Source: Duganella sp. 1411
GTDB taxonomy: Bacteria > Pseudomonadota > Gammaproteobacteria > Burkholderiales > Burkholderiaceae_D
Assembly (NCBI RefSeq): GCF_017833525.1
Contig: NZ_JAFICD010000002.1
Span: 496,001-560,000, forward strand
Direction of reading: 5' to 3'
DNA length: 64,000 nucleotides
Shown here piece by piece: positions 28,650-37,502 of the stretch; the first letter of the stretch is position 1; every line of letters starts with the position of its first letter. The notes under the pieces are model-generated. The model searched no databases, was not told where the DNA came from, and was given only the letters and a program-made list of their open reading frames with translations. The position numbers were made by a program, and so were the translations under genes.

Positions 28650-28797
28650 TACCTACTCCGTTGCTGGTCTGGAACATCGCAAGCATGCCACCGCCGGGGG
28701 GATACGTCCAGCGCGCCGGATGCGGAAAAAAAACCACTAATCACTACCGGAGCCGGACCAACACAAAAAGCTATCGATTTCATATAAATAATTGATT

Positions 28798-28803
28798 TTG
28801 ACA
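28798..28803 (+). promoter_or_regulatory. Probable -35 element of the catalase promoter
   Basis: A perfect TTGACA lies 57 bp upstream of the catalase start. The best -10 candidates (TAAGGT at 28820-28825, 16-bp spacing) are weak, so an activator is likely. CTAT at 28771-28774 and ATAG at 28804-28807 flank it, loosely like an OxyR half-site arrangement, but a full OxyR motif is not present. Confidence 0.35.
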
Positions 28804-28859
28804 ATAGTGACTCAACCGTTAAGGTTAACTTTCACATCATCATCAAAAGGGAGATCCCA

Positions 28860-30404
28860 ATGAAATCGACTCAGCTCGTCCGCCGCCTGGCCGCACTGGC
28901 CATGACGGCGGTGGCCGGCATCGGCGCCGCCGCCGCCCAGAACAGCACCATCATGACGCGCGACAACGGCGCGCCCATCGGCGACAACCAGAATTCGCAG
29001 ACGGCCGGCCCCAACGGCCCGGTGCTGCTGCAGGACGTCCAACTGATCCAGAAACTGCAGCGCTTCGACCGCGAGCGCCAGCCCGAGCGCGTGGTGCACG
29101 CGCGCGGCACCGGCGCCCACGGCGTCTTCGTCGCCAGCAAGGACATCTCCGACCTGACGCGCGCGGCGGTGTTCAAGCCGGGCGAGGAAACGCCGGTGTT
29201 CGTGCGCTTCTCCAGCGTCATCCATGGCAACCACTCGCCGGAAACGCTGCGCGACCCGCGCGGCTTCGCCACCAAGTTTTACAGCAAGGAAGGCAACTGG
29301 GACCTGGTCGGCAACAACCTGCCGATCTTCTTCATCCGCGACGCCATCAAGTTCCCGGACATGGTGCACTCGCTCAAACCGTCGCCGGACACCAACGTGC
29401 AGGATCCGAACCGGTTCTTCGACTTCTTCTCGCACCAGCCGGAATCGACCCACATGCTGACGCGCGTGTACTCGGACCAGGGCACGCCGGCCAGCTACCG
29501 CGAAATGGACGGCAACAGCGTGCACGCGTATAAATTCGTCAACGCCAAGGGCCAGGTCAACTACGTCAAGTTCCACTGGAAATCGCTGCAGGGCGAAAAA
29601 ACGCTGACGGCCAGGGAAGCGTCGGACATCCAGGGGCGCGACTTCAACCACATGACGGGCGATCTGATCGCCGCCATCAAGGAGGGCCGCTTCCCCAAAT
29701 GGGATTTGTACGTGCAGGTGCTGTCGCCGGAACAACTGGCCAAGCTCGATTTCAACGGCCTTGACGCGACCAAGATCTGGCCAACCAGCGTGCCGGAGGT
29801 GAAAGTGGGCACGATGACCTTGAACCGCAACCCGGACAACGTCTTCCTCGAGACCGAGCAATCGGCGATGGCGCCGTCGAACCTGGTGCCGGGCATCGAA
29901 GCGTCGGAGGACCGCATGCTGCAGGGACGCCTGTTCTCGTACGCCGACACGCAACTGCACCGCCTGGGCGCCAACGGCCTGCAACTGCCGATCAACCGTC
30001 CACGCACTGCCGCCGCCAACTACAACCAGGATGGCGCGGCCAACAGCGGCGCGCGCAAAGGCGAGGTGAATTACCAGCCGAGCGAGCACGCGCCGCTGAC
30101 CGACAGCGCCGAGTACAAGTCCAGCCAACTGGCGCTGAGCGGGACCACGCAGCAGGCGCGCATCGCCAAGACGCGCAATTTTACGCAGGCGGGAGATTTC
30201 TATCGTTCGCTGACGGCGCAGCAGCAGGCCAATTTGGTGAGCAACCTGGCCGGCGACCTGGGACAGGTCAAGGATGATGGCGTCAAGTACGCGATGCTGT
30301 CCTATTTCCAGAAGGCCGACGCCAATTACGGCCGCGCGATCGCGCTGGCGGTGAAAGCCGATCCGGCCAAGGTGCAGCAGTTGGCGGCCAAGCTGGTTGA
30401 TTAA
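28860..30404 (+). CDS. Catalase with signal peptide (small-subunit, haem-containing)
   Basis: The 514-aa protein has a signal peptide (about 1-26, ending AAAAQ), so it is probably periplasmic. It has the full small-subunit catalase core: the distal His in RVVHARGTGAHGVF (His80), the Asn in LVGNNLPIFFIRDA, and the proximal haem-Tyr segment RLFSYADTQLHRLG. It breaks down hydrogen peroxide to water and oxygen. The ribosome-binding site AAAGGGAG lies 6-7 bp upstream of the ATG. A TTGACA lies at 28798-28803 in the AT-rich leader. It has no operon partners; the closest 3' feature is a half-copy of the REP-like repeat. Confidence 0.93.
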   Translation: MKSTQLVRRLAALAMTAVAGIGAAAAQNSTIMTRDNGAPIGDNQNSQTAGPNGPVLLQDVQLIQKLQRFDRERQPERVVHARGTGAHGVFVASKDISDLTRAAVFKPGEETPVFVRFSSVIHGNHSPETLRDPRGFATKFYSKEGNWDLVGNNLPIFFIRDAIKFPDMVHSLKPSPDTNVQDPNRFFDFFSHQPESTHMLTRVYSDQGTPASYREMDGNSVHAYKFVNAKGQVNYVKFHWKSLQGEKTLTAREASDIQGRDFNHMTGDLIAAIKEGRFPKWDLYVQVLSPEQLAKLDFNGLDATKIWPTSVPEVKVGTMTLNRNPDNVFLETEQSAMAPSNLVPGIEASEDRMLQGRLFSYADTQLHRLGANGLQLPINRPRTAAANYNQDGAANSGARKGEVNYQPSEHAPLTDSAEYKSSQLALSGTTQQARIAKTRNFTQAGDFYRSLTAQQQANLVSNLAGDLGQVKDDGVKYAMLSYFQKADANYGRAIALAVKADPAKVQQLAAKLVD

Positions 30405-30451
30405 TCAGGAGGTGGATTGATCCGTCGGGCGTCGCCGGCGGATCATGCAAT

Positions 30452-30485
30452 GGCGGATTACGGCGTTCCGCCTAATCCGCCCTAC
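30452..30485 (+). repeat. REP-like repeat, half copy
   Basis: Only the right-hand hairpin of the 92-bp element is present: GGCGGATTACGGCGTTCC followed by GCCTAATCCGCCCTAC. It lies just after the catalase gene, 22 bp before the end of the convergent pectate lyase gene. A separate short inverted repeat TGATCCG/CGGATCA (30418-30445) directly precedes it and could fold behind the catalase stop. Confidence 0.75.
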
Positions 30486-30506
30486 GTGGAACCGAGGGCG
30501 CGCCCG

Positions 30507-31814
30507 TTATTGCGCCGACTCGAACGCTCCAAGATCCGGCGCCGAACCCTTGAACGGCAGGCCGACGTCCACCCCCTTGCCGATCAAATCGCTGGTCGCG
30601 CTCAAATGATAACTGCGCAGCGCCGGCAAACTACCATCGGCCTGACGCGGCGCGTCCCAGCCGCTGGCCGACACATCCTCGAAATCCCCATCGCTGATCT
30701 GCACCGACGCCGTCCACGAATTGAACGCCATATCCAGCCCCGCCGTATTGGCCGTCGCCGTTCCCTTGTACGCCAGATTGTTACGCAAATTACCCAAATT
30801 CACCGCCGATCCGTCCGGCGCGATCCCCAGCATGCTGTAATTCACCCCATTGCTGAACGCCGTATTGTTAAAGAAATCGAGCGCCAGCGGATGGTGGTTA
30901 GCATAGAAACCCGCCGCCTTGTTACCAAAAGCCACCGAGAAACGCACCGTGTGCTTGACGCCGTTGGAGACATACACGCCGCCATAGCCCCCGGCCTTGA
31001 TGCCGTTGCCGTTGCCTGCCGCCAGCGGCGTGGTGGTCCCCGGCAGATAGCCATGCTGCCACGCCCACGAATTCTCGATCGTCACCGGCGAATACGCGTT
31101 GATCAGGTCGAAGCCGTCGTCGCTGTTCATCCACGCGCGGCAGCCCCGGAAGACATTGCCCGGCTGGTTGGCCTTGATGTGCGCGCCGAAGCCATCGGCG
31201 CTCTGCCCCGCGCCGTTCGACGTGTACGGATCGTAGTTGTGGTGCGAGTCGCTGTTGAGCACCAGGTTGTTGTTGCCGTTCTGGATGAACAGCCCCGGCC
31301 CCATGTTGTGGTGCAGGTTGAGCAGCTCGAAGATATTGTGACTACCACTATTCCACACGCCCCACGACTCGTGGTTCAAAGTGTTGCCGGGCTGCTGAGG
31401 CGCGCCGGTCACCTCCAGCCCCTTCAGGTGCACCCAGCTGGCCGTGACGTTGAAGCCCTTGACCCGGCAATCGTCCTTCATTTGAGAGAAATCGAACACC
31501 GGCGTCTCGCCCGGAAACGCCCAGTAACGGATCGGCTGGCCGGAGACGCCGCTCTTGTCGAGCGTGATGGCGTTGACGATGGCCGTGCGGCTGGCGCACA
31601 CCTCGACCCCGGCCGTGTAGACGTATTTGCCGCCGCGGAAATAGACGGTATCGCCCGACTGGGCCACGGTCTGCGCGTGCGCGATCGAGGCCCAAGGCGC
31701 CGACTGCGTGCCGGCCGCGTTGTCGCTGCCACCGGGGGCGACGTAATAGTTGGTGGCGAACGCCGGCGCGGCGGCGATCGAGAGGAGCAGAAGCGCGCTG
31801 AGAGGTGTTTTCAT
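30507..31814 (-). CDS. Secreted right-handed beta-helix pectate lyase (PL9-type)
   Basis: The 435-aa protein has a signal peptide ending AFA and begins NYYVAPGGSDNAAGTQSAPW, the usual opening of PL9-type parallel beta-helix lyases. The PL9 core is visible: GQSADGFGAHIKANQPGNVF and GCRAWMNSDDGFDLI, which in PL9 enzymes contain the calcium-binding Asp residues and catalytic Lys region. It should cleave polygalacturonate or rhamnogalacturonan backbones outside the cell by beta-elimination. The start at 31814 was chosen because GGAGTG lies directly upstream and the signal peptide starts there. It is one of several pectin-related genes in the window. Confidence 0.82.
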   Translation of the reverse strand: MKTPLSALLLLSIAAAPAFATNYYVAPGGSDNAAGTQSAPWASIAHAQTVAQSGDTVYFRGGKYVYTAGVEVCASRTAIVNAITLDKSGVSGQPIRYWAFPGETPVFDFSQMKDDCRVKGFNVTASWVHLKGLEVTGAPQQPGNTLNHESWGVWNSGSHNIFELLNLHHNMGPGLFIQNGNNNLVLNSDSHHNYDPYTSNGAGQSADGFGAHIKANQPGNVFRGCRAWMNSDDGFDLINAYSPVTIENSWAWQHGYLPGTTTPLAAGNGNGIKAGGYGGVYVSNGVKHTVRFSVAFGNKAAGFYANHHPLALDFFNNTAFSNGVNYSMLGIAPDGSAVNLGNLRNNLAYKGTATANTAGLDMAFNSWTASVQISDGDFEDVSASGWDAPRQADGSLPALRSYHLSATSDLIGKGVDVGLPFKGSAPDLGAFESAQ

Positions 31815-31869
31815 CACTCCTATTGTAGAGAGCGCCACGCCGTTATGACCACACCCGATGGAAAAATCA

Positions 31870-32619
31870 TCAAACTGATCGGCTCAGCCGGGCGAACGCC
31901 GACTTGGTCATCGGCGCCCGCGACGCCAGCAGCGCCGCCAGCAAATGCTGCGCGTGCCGCAGCAGTTCGGGATGGGCGGCGTCGGCCGGATGCAGGCTCA
32001 GGCGTACCAGCCCGGCCGCGCCCATGCACGCCGCCTGCGTCGCCGCCAGCCGGGGCGACCAGCGCCGTCCGCCACGGTTGCGCGCCGTGTACACCAGGCT
32101 CGGGGACCAGATGCGCCGCCATGGCGACAGCAGGTGGAAATGCGTCCACGTGGTGGTGTACGAGAACGGCGCCTGGCGCAGCGCCAGCCAGGCGCCGTCG
32201 CCCAACAGCCAGGCCGGCGGCACGAAACCGTCGACCGGCCAGCCGCGCCGCCCGAACCACTCCAGCCCCAGCGCCAGCAGCAGCCGGCTTTGCGCCGCGC
32301 TCAGCGCGGAAAACTCGCCTTCGTTGCGGGTGTAGACGCCGCGCAGCCAGCGTTGCCGCACGCCCGACGCCGGCGGCCCGTGGTCCAGATGCCGGTAACC
32401 GTGCAGCGCCAGCTCGTGGCCGTCCGCCATCAGCGCCGCGAGCGCGGCCTCGTAGCCGGCGTCGAGACCAGCGCTGCCGTGATAGCACGGCACCACCAGC
32501 AGCGTCACGGGAATGTCGGCCACCTCGCGCACCGCTTGCAGCAGGCGCAGGCAGTGCGGCCACGTGGCCGGCGCCACGTCGTGGATCGAGACGCACAGCG
32601 CCTTGCGTTCATTCGGCAA
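31870..32619 (-). CDS. DUF2334-type polysaccharide deacetylase
   Basis: The 249-aa cytosolic-looking protein has the deacetylase motifs SIHDVAP (first metal-binding Asp) and LALHGYRHLDHG (metal-binding His pair) and the short DUF2334 form of the NodB fold. It overlaps the end of the glycosyltransferase gene by 11 nt, so the two are coupled and probably act on the same glycan or glycolipid. An N-deacetylation step on a GlcNAc-containing intermediate is the family expectation. The substrate is unknown. Confidence 0.78.
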   Translation of the reverse strand: MPNERKALCVSIHDVAPATWPHCLRLLQAVREVADIPVTLLVVPCYHGSAGLDAGYEAALAALMADGHELALHGYRHLDHGPPASGVRQRWLRGVYTRNEGEFSALSAAQSRLLLALGLEWFGRRGWPVDGFVPPAWLLGDGAWLALRQAPFSYTTTWTHFHLLSPWRRIWSPSLVYTARNRGGRRWSPRLAATQAACMGAAGLVRLSLHPADAAHPELLRHAQHLLAALLASRAPMTKSAFARLSRSV

Positions 32620-33739
32620 GGCAGCCCTCCGGGTCCGGTTGGGCGCGCCGGCGCGACGCCAGCAACCCGGCGTAGCGCTCCATCAGCTGCGGCATGATGC
32701 GGTTCCAGTCGAAATGCGCGCACGCCTTGTCGCGCGCGTTGGCGCCCAGCCGCGCCATATCGGCGCGGAACAGCGCCGCCACGCCGTCGCCCAGGCTGGC
32801 CGCGCTGTCCGGTTCGGCCACCAGGCCGGTGCCGGGGTCGATCAACTCGGCCACGCCGCCGCCCGTGCCCAGCACCGGCAGCCCGCAAGCCATCGCCTCC
32901 AGCGCGATCAGGCCGAAGGTTTCGCCGTCGCCGGGATGGGTCAGCAGATCGCAGCTGGCCAGCAGGCGCGCCAGCCGGGCCGGGTCGCGCTCGAACGGCA
33001 GTATCGTGCTGTTGGGCGAGGCCGGCAGCGCGGCGCCGCCGCCGATCAGCAGCAAATGGTAGGGACGGCCGAGGCGTCGCACCGCTTCGATCAGCACGCC
33101 GAGTTTTTTCTGCGGCGTGAAGCGGCCCGCATAGACCAGCAGCCTGGTGTTGGCGGGCAGGCCCAGGCGCGCGCGCAGCCCGGCGTCGCGCCGCGCCGGA
33201 TGGAACACGGTGGTGTCCACGCCCAGCGGCTGGTGTACGGCGCCCGCCACGCCCAGCTGGCCCAGCCGATGCACCATCAGCCGGCTGGGCGCCAGCACCA
33301 GGTCGAACTGGCCGTAGACATGACGCAGGTATTTGCCGGTGAGCGCCGCCGCGCGCGGGCCGAAGCGCTGGCCGACCAGCGCGTGCAGATCCGAGTGGTA
33401 AAAGCCGATCAGCGGCACCTGCAGCCGGCGCCGCGCATGCAGCGCGGCCAGCGCGCAGGGGCCGGCGTCGCCGACTTCGAGCACGTCGGGCCGGCAACGC
33501 TGGAGGATGCGGGCCGGCGCGCGTAGCGAACACGGCAGACGGTAGCCGTTGATGCCGGGCAGCGCGATGCCCGGCAGCGGGATGACCGACGGCGCGCGGC
33601 CATTGTCGAGCACGCTGGAACTGAGTATCGTGTGGCGCACTCGGCTGTTGCGAGCCAGCCAGTCCGCCTTGGCATTGAGATAGCTGCTGATGCCGCCGCC
33701 CTCGGCGGCGTAGTACATGGTGATGTCTAGAACATGCAT
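32609..33739 (-). CDS. Glycosyltransferase family 4
   Basis: The 376-aa protein has the two-domain GT-B fold. The N-terminal half starts MHVLDITMYYAAEGGGISSYL (glycine-rich acceptor loop). The C-terminal half has GRFTPQKKLGVLIEAV, the nucleotide-sugar site HPGDGETFGLIALEAMACGLPVL with the conserved E-x7-E, and GGGVAEL. It transfers a sugar from a nucleotide donor to a lipid or polysaccharide in the cytosol. The downstream deacetylase overlaps by 11 nt. No other surface-polysaccharide assembly genes are next to it, so the product is uncertain. Confidence 0.85.
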   Translation of the reverse strand: MHVLDITMYYAAEGGGISSYLNAKADWLARNSRVRHTILSSSVLDNGRAPSVIPLPGIALPGINGYRLPCSLRAPARILQRCRPDVLEVGDAGPCALAALHARRRLQVPLIGFYHSDLHALVGQRFGPRAAALTGKYLRHVYGQFDLVLAPSRLMVHRLGQLGVAGAVHQPLGVDTTVFHPARRDAGLRARLGLPANTRLLVYAGRFTPQKKLGVLIEAVRRLGRPYHLLLIGGGAALPASPNSTILPFERDPARLARLLASCDLLTHPGDGETFGLIALEAMACGLPVLGTGGGVAELIDPGTGLVAEPDSAASLGDGVAALFRADMARLGANARDKACAHFDWNRIMPQLMERYAGLLASRRRAQPDPEGCLAE

Positions 33740-33890
33740 GATGGGGCTTCGGATGAAAAGGCCCCCACGTTAGCATCGCGACTTGGCCCGCGTTTGATCC
33801 GGCTCAATCGAACAAAGATGCAAGGCGCTCGGCGGCGGCAACCGGCCGCACCCACAAAGACCACGGAAACACGGAAAACCACGGAAACAC

Positions 33891-33982
33891 GTAGGGCGGA
33901 TTAGCGCAGCGTAATCCGCCATGCGTGCGCCGCCGGCGGCTCAACGATGGCGGATTACGGCGTGCCGCCTAATCCGCCCTAC
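33891..33982 (+). repeat. REP-like double-hairpin repeat, copy 3
   Basis: A complete copy: left hairpin GGCGGATTAGCGCAGCG with TAATCCGCC, a linker, then the right hairpin with the CGGCGTGCC loop and the closing CCGCCCTAC. It fills most of the gap between the glycosyltransferase start and the rhodanese gene. The rhodanese frame reads into it and takes its last codons (R-R-A-D) and TAG stop from the repeat. The rest of the 33740-33890 gap contains two imperfect ACGGAAA(C)AC repeats and nothing else recognised. Confidence 0.85.
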
Positions 33983-34898
33983 GTGTTTCCAATAGTGCGC
34001 GACAGCCGCCGCTCCACTCGAGCCAGCCGCCGTCATAGACGCTGATATGCGGCCAGTCCATCAACCACGCATAAAAGAACGCCATCGATGCGCGCCAGCC
34101 GGTGCCGCAATAAAATCCCAGCCGCATGCCCTGCGTGATGCCCTGCTCGCGCCATTGCTCCACGATTCCGGCGGCCGGCTTCATGCGTCCGTCGGCAAGG
34201 TGGTAGGCGCTCATGCTGTTGACGTCGCCATCGACGCCCGCCCTGCCCCAGCGCGCGCCGGGAATGTCGCCGCGCGCGGCGATGTAGCTGTAACCCGACA
34301 CCTTGCCGAGGAATTCTGCCTCGCTGCGGATGCTGACCAGCGCGCCATCGGGCCTGGTCAACAAGGCGCGCGCCTGGCCGGTGCCGATCAGGTATGCGGG
34401 ATGGGCCGGGAACGCGATGGCGAAGCCGGCCACCGCGCGTTCCGGCCTGCGTCCGCACGGTCCGCCCGCGCACGGGTGGCCGCCCGCCTGCCACAGCGCG
34501 AAGCCGCCGTCGAGCAGGCGCACGTCGGCCACGCCGGCGTACAACAGCAGGTGCGCCAGCCGCGCGGCGGCCAGGTTGTTGCGGCCGTAGAGGATGACGG
34601 TGGTGTCGTGCCGCACGCCGTGCGACAGCAGCAGGCTCGATAAAACGTCGTCGTCGACCTTGTTCCACAGCGGACCGGATTCGAATTCACCGGTGTCGAG
34701 ATACGAGGCGCCGGGGATGTGGGAGCGTTCGAACAGCGCCGCGCCGCCGCAGCCGACTTCGAACAGGCGCCAGCCGGCCGCCGGCGGCGCCGCCACCGCT
34801 TTGCCGGCCGTCAGCGCCGCCAGCCAGGCGGGCGCGACCAGTTGGCGCCAGCGCGCCAGGTCCGCGCGAAAGTGCGCGGCGACCTTGTTTTCATGCAT
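33969..34898 (-). CDS. Two-domain rhodanese-like sulfurtransferase
   Basis: The 309-aa protein has two rhodanese modules. The N-terminal domain (about 40-135) has GGAALFERSHIPGASYLD, with the CH2 motif but no active Cys. The C-terminal one (about 165-300) has the persulphide-forming Cys in FYCGTGWRASMAF. CGTGWR is closer to the SseA/thiosulfate sulfurtransferase loops than to MST. The ATG at 34898 is preferred to an upstream TTG at 34913. The last codons and stop lie inside the repeat element, so the native C-terminus has been replaced by R-R-A-D. Its physiological sulphur donor is unknown. Confidence 0.8.
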   Translation of the reverse strand: MHENKVAAHFRADLARWRQLVAPAWLAALTAGKAVAAPPAAGWRLFEVGCGGAALFERSHIPGASYLDTGEFESGPLWNKVDDDVLSSLLLSHGVRHDTTVILYGRNNLAAARLAHLLLYAGVADVRLLDGGFALWQAGGHPCAGGPCGRRPERAVAGFAIAFPAHPAYLIGTGQARALLTRPDGALVSIRSEAEFLGKVSGYSYIAARGDIPGARWGRAGVDGDVNSMSAYHLADGRMKPAAGIVEQWREQGITQGMRLGFYCGTGWRASMAFFYAWLMDWPHISVYDGGWLEWSGGCRALLETRRAD

Positions 34899-34962
34899 AT
34901 CCAGAATGTCCAAACCTGCCGTTTTGGCGATCAGGCCGGTATTTTACGCATGTTTGCGCCGC

Positions 34963-34993
34963 GCAAAAAAAACACCGCCTCGCGGGCGGTGTT
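34963..34993 (-). terminator. Rho-independent terminator of the GlsB-like gene
   Basis: A 9-bp stem AACACCGCC/GGCGGTGTT with a 5-nt loop is followed on the minus strand by eight T residues. It starts 26 bp beyond the stop of the GlsB-like gene, which it terminates. Confidence 0.85.
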
Positions 34994-35018
34994 TCGATGG
35001 AGCGATAAGTTGACGGCG

Positions 35019-35288
35019 TTAGCGCGCTCGTCCCCGGAAGACCAGGTTGGCGATCGCCAGCAGCACCACCGCGCCGAGGAACGATACCCCCAGCGAACCG
35101 AGACTGAAGTCGCCGTCGTTGATGGTGCCCGTGCCCAGCAACGGGGCGATCACCAGTCCGCCGAGGAACGCGCCGATGATGCCAACGACGACATTCAAGA
35201 AGATACCCTGCTGGGCATCCGTATTCATGACTTTGCTGGCAATCCAGCCCAACAGTCCGCCAACGATAATCCATCCGATAAAGTTCAT
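35019..35288 (-). CDS. GlsB/YeaQ/YmgE-family stress membrane protein
   Basis: The 89-aa protein is the normal family length, with three membrane helices (about 3-19, 32-50, 64-83) and the glycine-rich motifs GWIIVGGLLGWIASKVM and VVVGIIGAFLGGLVI. The transglycosylase-associated protein family (PF04226) is induced by general or envelope stress. The biochemical role is not known. GGAGAAG precedes the ATG. It is a monocistronic unit with its own terminator. Confidence 0.9.
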   Translation of the reverse strand: MNFIGWIIVGGLLGWIASKVMNTDAQQGIFLNVVVGIIGAFLGGLVIAPLLGTGTINDGDFSLGSLGVSFLGAVVLLAIANLVFRGRAR

Positions 35289-35439
35289 TTTCTTCTCCCT
35301 GGCTGTGTAGTTGACCCCACGCCGCGCGGATCACATCGCGACCTCTGCATTCTACGGCCGGCGCAGTCAGCCGTTGTCAGCCCAATGCTGCTGATGACGT
35401 AGGACTACAGCGCATCGTGCTCGGCAAACCACCCGGCCC

Positions 35440-37200
35440 TCACTCGGGAACGTTGCGCGTGGCCGCGCTGATCTGCGCCAGCGGCACCTTGGGGCTGCGG
35501 TCGGCGTTGAGCAGGCCGTTGGTCTCCTGGAAAGTATCGGCGAACTGGGTGTAGCAAAAACCGCTGAACATGATCGTCTCGTTGACCACCTTGAGCAGCG
35601 CCCGGTAGCGCGCCAGATAGGTGTCGGCGTCGCCGACGCGCGAATAGCCCCAGGTGTGGTGGGCCGGCGCGTTCGGATCGAAGGCGATGCCGCCGAACTC
35701 GGTGAGCACGATCGGTTGTCCCCGGTGCGGAAAGCCGTCCAAGGTCAGGATGCGCCCGCCCGGGCGGCGCTGGTCGAACAAGGTGCGCACCGGGTCGGTG
35801 ACGGCGTAGCGCTGCTGCACCTTCTCCGGGTCGGCGTCGTAGTCGTGGATGCCGAGGATGTCGGTGGCCGAGGCCTCCCAGCCGTCGTTGCCGATCACCG
35901 GCCGGGTGGCGTCGAGCATGCGCGTCATGTGGTACAGCGCCTCGACGGCGTTGCGGTGCGCCTGGGTCGAGGTCAGGTTCGGCACGCCCCACGATTCGTT
36001 GAACGGCACCCACACGATCACGCACGGGTGGCTGTAATCGCGCTCGATCGCCTCGGTCCACTCCTTGATCAGCCGCGTCATCGCGCGCGGGCTGAAGGCG
36101 TAGGCCGACGGCATCTCCTCCCACACCAGCAGGCCCAGACGGTCGGCCCAGTACAGGTAGCGCGGGTCCTCGATCTTCTGGTGCTTGCGCACGCCGTTGA
36201 AGCCCATTTCCTTGGCCAGCTCGACGTCGCGCCGCAGCGCCTCGTCCGACGGCGCCGTCATCAGGGTGTCGGGCCAGTAGCCCTGGTCGAGCACCAGCCG
36301 CAGCGGATACGGCCGGCCGTTGAGCATGAAGCGGTCGCGGTTGATCGCCACCGAACGCAGCGCCGTGTACGAGCGCACCGTGTCGAGCACCTCGTCGCCG
36401 CAATACAAGGTCAGCTCGGCGTCGAGCAGGGTCGGCCGCTCGGGGCTCCACAGCAGGTCGTTGCGCGAGTCGTCGATGCCGGGGTCCGACAGCACGATCT
36501 TGCGGTTGGCGGCGCGCCCCACCAGCAGGTAGCGGTCGGCCGCCAGCAGCACGCCGTTGTGCAGCAGCCGCACCGACACCGCCAGGTTGTCGCGGATGTC
36601 GCCGCCGGCGAGCACCTCGCAGCCCATCTCGAAGCCGTCGAACACCGGCGTCCAGCGCAGCGAGCCGATGTAGGTGGCCGGCAGCGTCTCGAGCCACACC
36701 GTCTGCCAGATGCCGGTGGTGCGCGGATACCAGATCGAATGCGGCTCGAGCTGCCAGTCCTGCTTGCCGCGCGGCTTGGCCAGGTCGCCAGGGTCGTCCT
36801 CGACATGCACGATGATAGTCTGGGCGCGGCCCTCGGCCAGCGCGTCGGTGATGTCGGCGTGGAACGGCGTGTGCCCGCCCTCGTGCTCGGCCACCAGCAC
36901 GCCGTTGACCCACACGCGCGCATGATAGTCGACCGCGCCGAAGTGCAGCATGGTGCGCGCGCCGCGCGCCGCCAGCTCGAACGTGCGGCGGTACCAGCAG
37001 GCCATGTGGAACGATTCGTCGCCGATGCCGCTGGCCTTCGCCTCGGGCGCGAACGGCACCACGATGCGCGCGCTCCAGTCGATCGGATCGCCCGGGTGGC
37101 TAAAGCGCTGCTCGTGGTCGAAGGCGAACTCCCACTCGCCGTTCAGGGACTGCCACGCGTCGCGTACCAGTTGGGGTCTCGGATATTCGAATTGACTCAT
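35440..37200 (-). CDS. Glycoside hydrolase family 2 (beta-galactosidase/glucuronidase-like)
   Basis: The 586-aa protein has the GH2 layout: sugar-binding domain (about 5-180, SLNGEWEFAFD, CWYRRTFEL, FGAVDYHARVWVNG), immunoglobulin-like domain (about 185-285) and TIM barrel. The acid/base Glu is in WVPFNESWG and the nucleophile in VLTEFGG. No signal peptide is seen, so it acts in the cytosol on imported oligosaccharides. The start at 37200 is preferred because GAGGG is 6 bp upstream; the ATG two codons earlier has no spacing. Sugar specificity cannot be fixed. Galactosidase would fit the neighbouring galactan and arabinan genes. Confidence 0.85.
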   Translation of the reverse strand: MSQFEYPRPQLVRDAWQSLNGEWEFAFDHEQRFSHPGDPIDWSARIVVPFAPEAKASGIGDESFHMACWYRRTFELAARGARTMLHFGAVDYHARVWVNGVLVAEHEGGHTPFHADITDALAEGRAQTIIVHVEDDPGDLAKPRGKQDWQLEPHSIWYPRTTGIWQTVWLETLPATYIGSLRWTPVFDGFEMGCEVLAGGDIRDNLAVSVRLLHNGVLLAADRYLLVGRAANRKIVLSDPGIDDSRNDLLWSPERPTLLDAELTLYCGDEVLDTVRSYTALRSVAINRDRFMLNGRPYPLRLVLDQGYWPDTLMTAPSDEALRRDVELAKEMGFNGVRKHQKIEDPRYLYWADRLGLLVWEEMPSAYAFSPRAMTRLIKEWTEAIERDYSHPCVIVWVPFNESWGVPNLTSTQAHRNAVEALYHMTRMLDATRPVIGNDGWEASATDILGIHDYDADPEKVQQRYAVTDPVRTLFDQRRPGGRILTLDGFPHRGQPIVLTEFGGIAFDPNAPAHHTWGYSRVGDADTYLARYRALLKVVNETIMFSGFCYTQFADTFQETNGLLNADRSPKVPLAQISAATRNVPE

Positions 37201-37502
37201 ACGCATCCCTCGCGGTCGGTGCCGCGTCGATGTGCACGGCGAAAATTAATGCTAGCAATGTTCGATCCGTAACGCATTTCAATTCCGCTGAGAAAAGCCG
37301 ATGCGGCGCGGAAAATGCGACAAAGTGCGGCTGATTTACAACTGGTTTTCCTAGCGGAATTGAAAAGAAAAAATGGCCGTTCATTGCTACGATGGATCGG
37401 CACACCAGGCTGCGCGGCGCGCGCCCTGACGGCACCGGCGACGGCGACAAGCGACCTCGTCGTCTAACAATTCACGACCCGCAAGGGCACTGGGAGAACA
37501 TC

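Noticed and set aside
28771..28807. OxyR binding site upstream of the catalase.
   Set aside because: Only outer CTAT/ATAG bases match. The internal spacing and half-sites of the OxyR consensus are not present.
33842..33890. Short ACGGAAAC repeats as a CRISPR or regulatory array.
   Set aside because: Only two to three imperfect copies without regular spacers. They look like low-complexity sequence next to the REP-like element.
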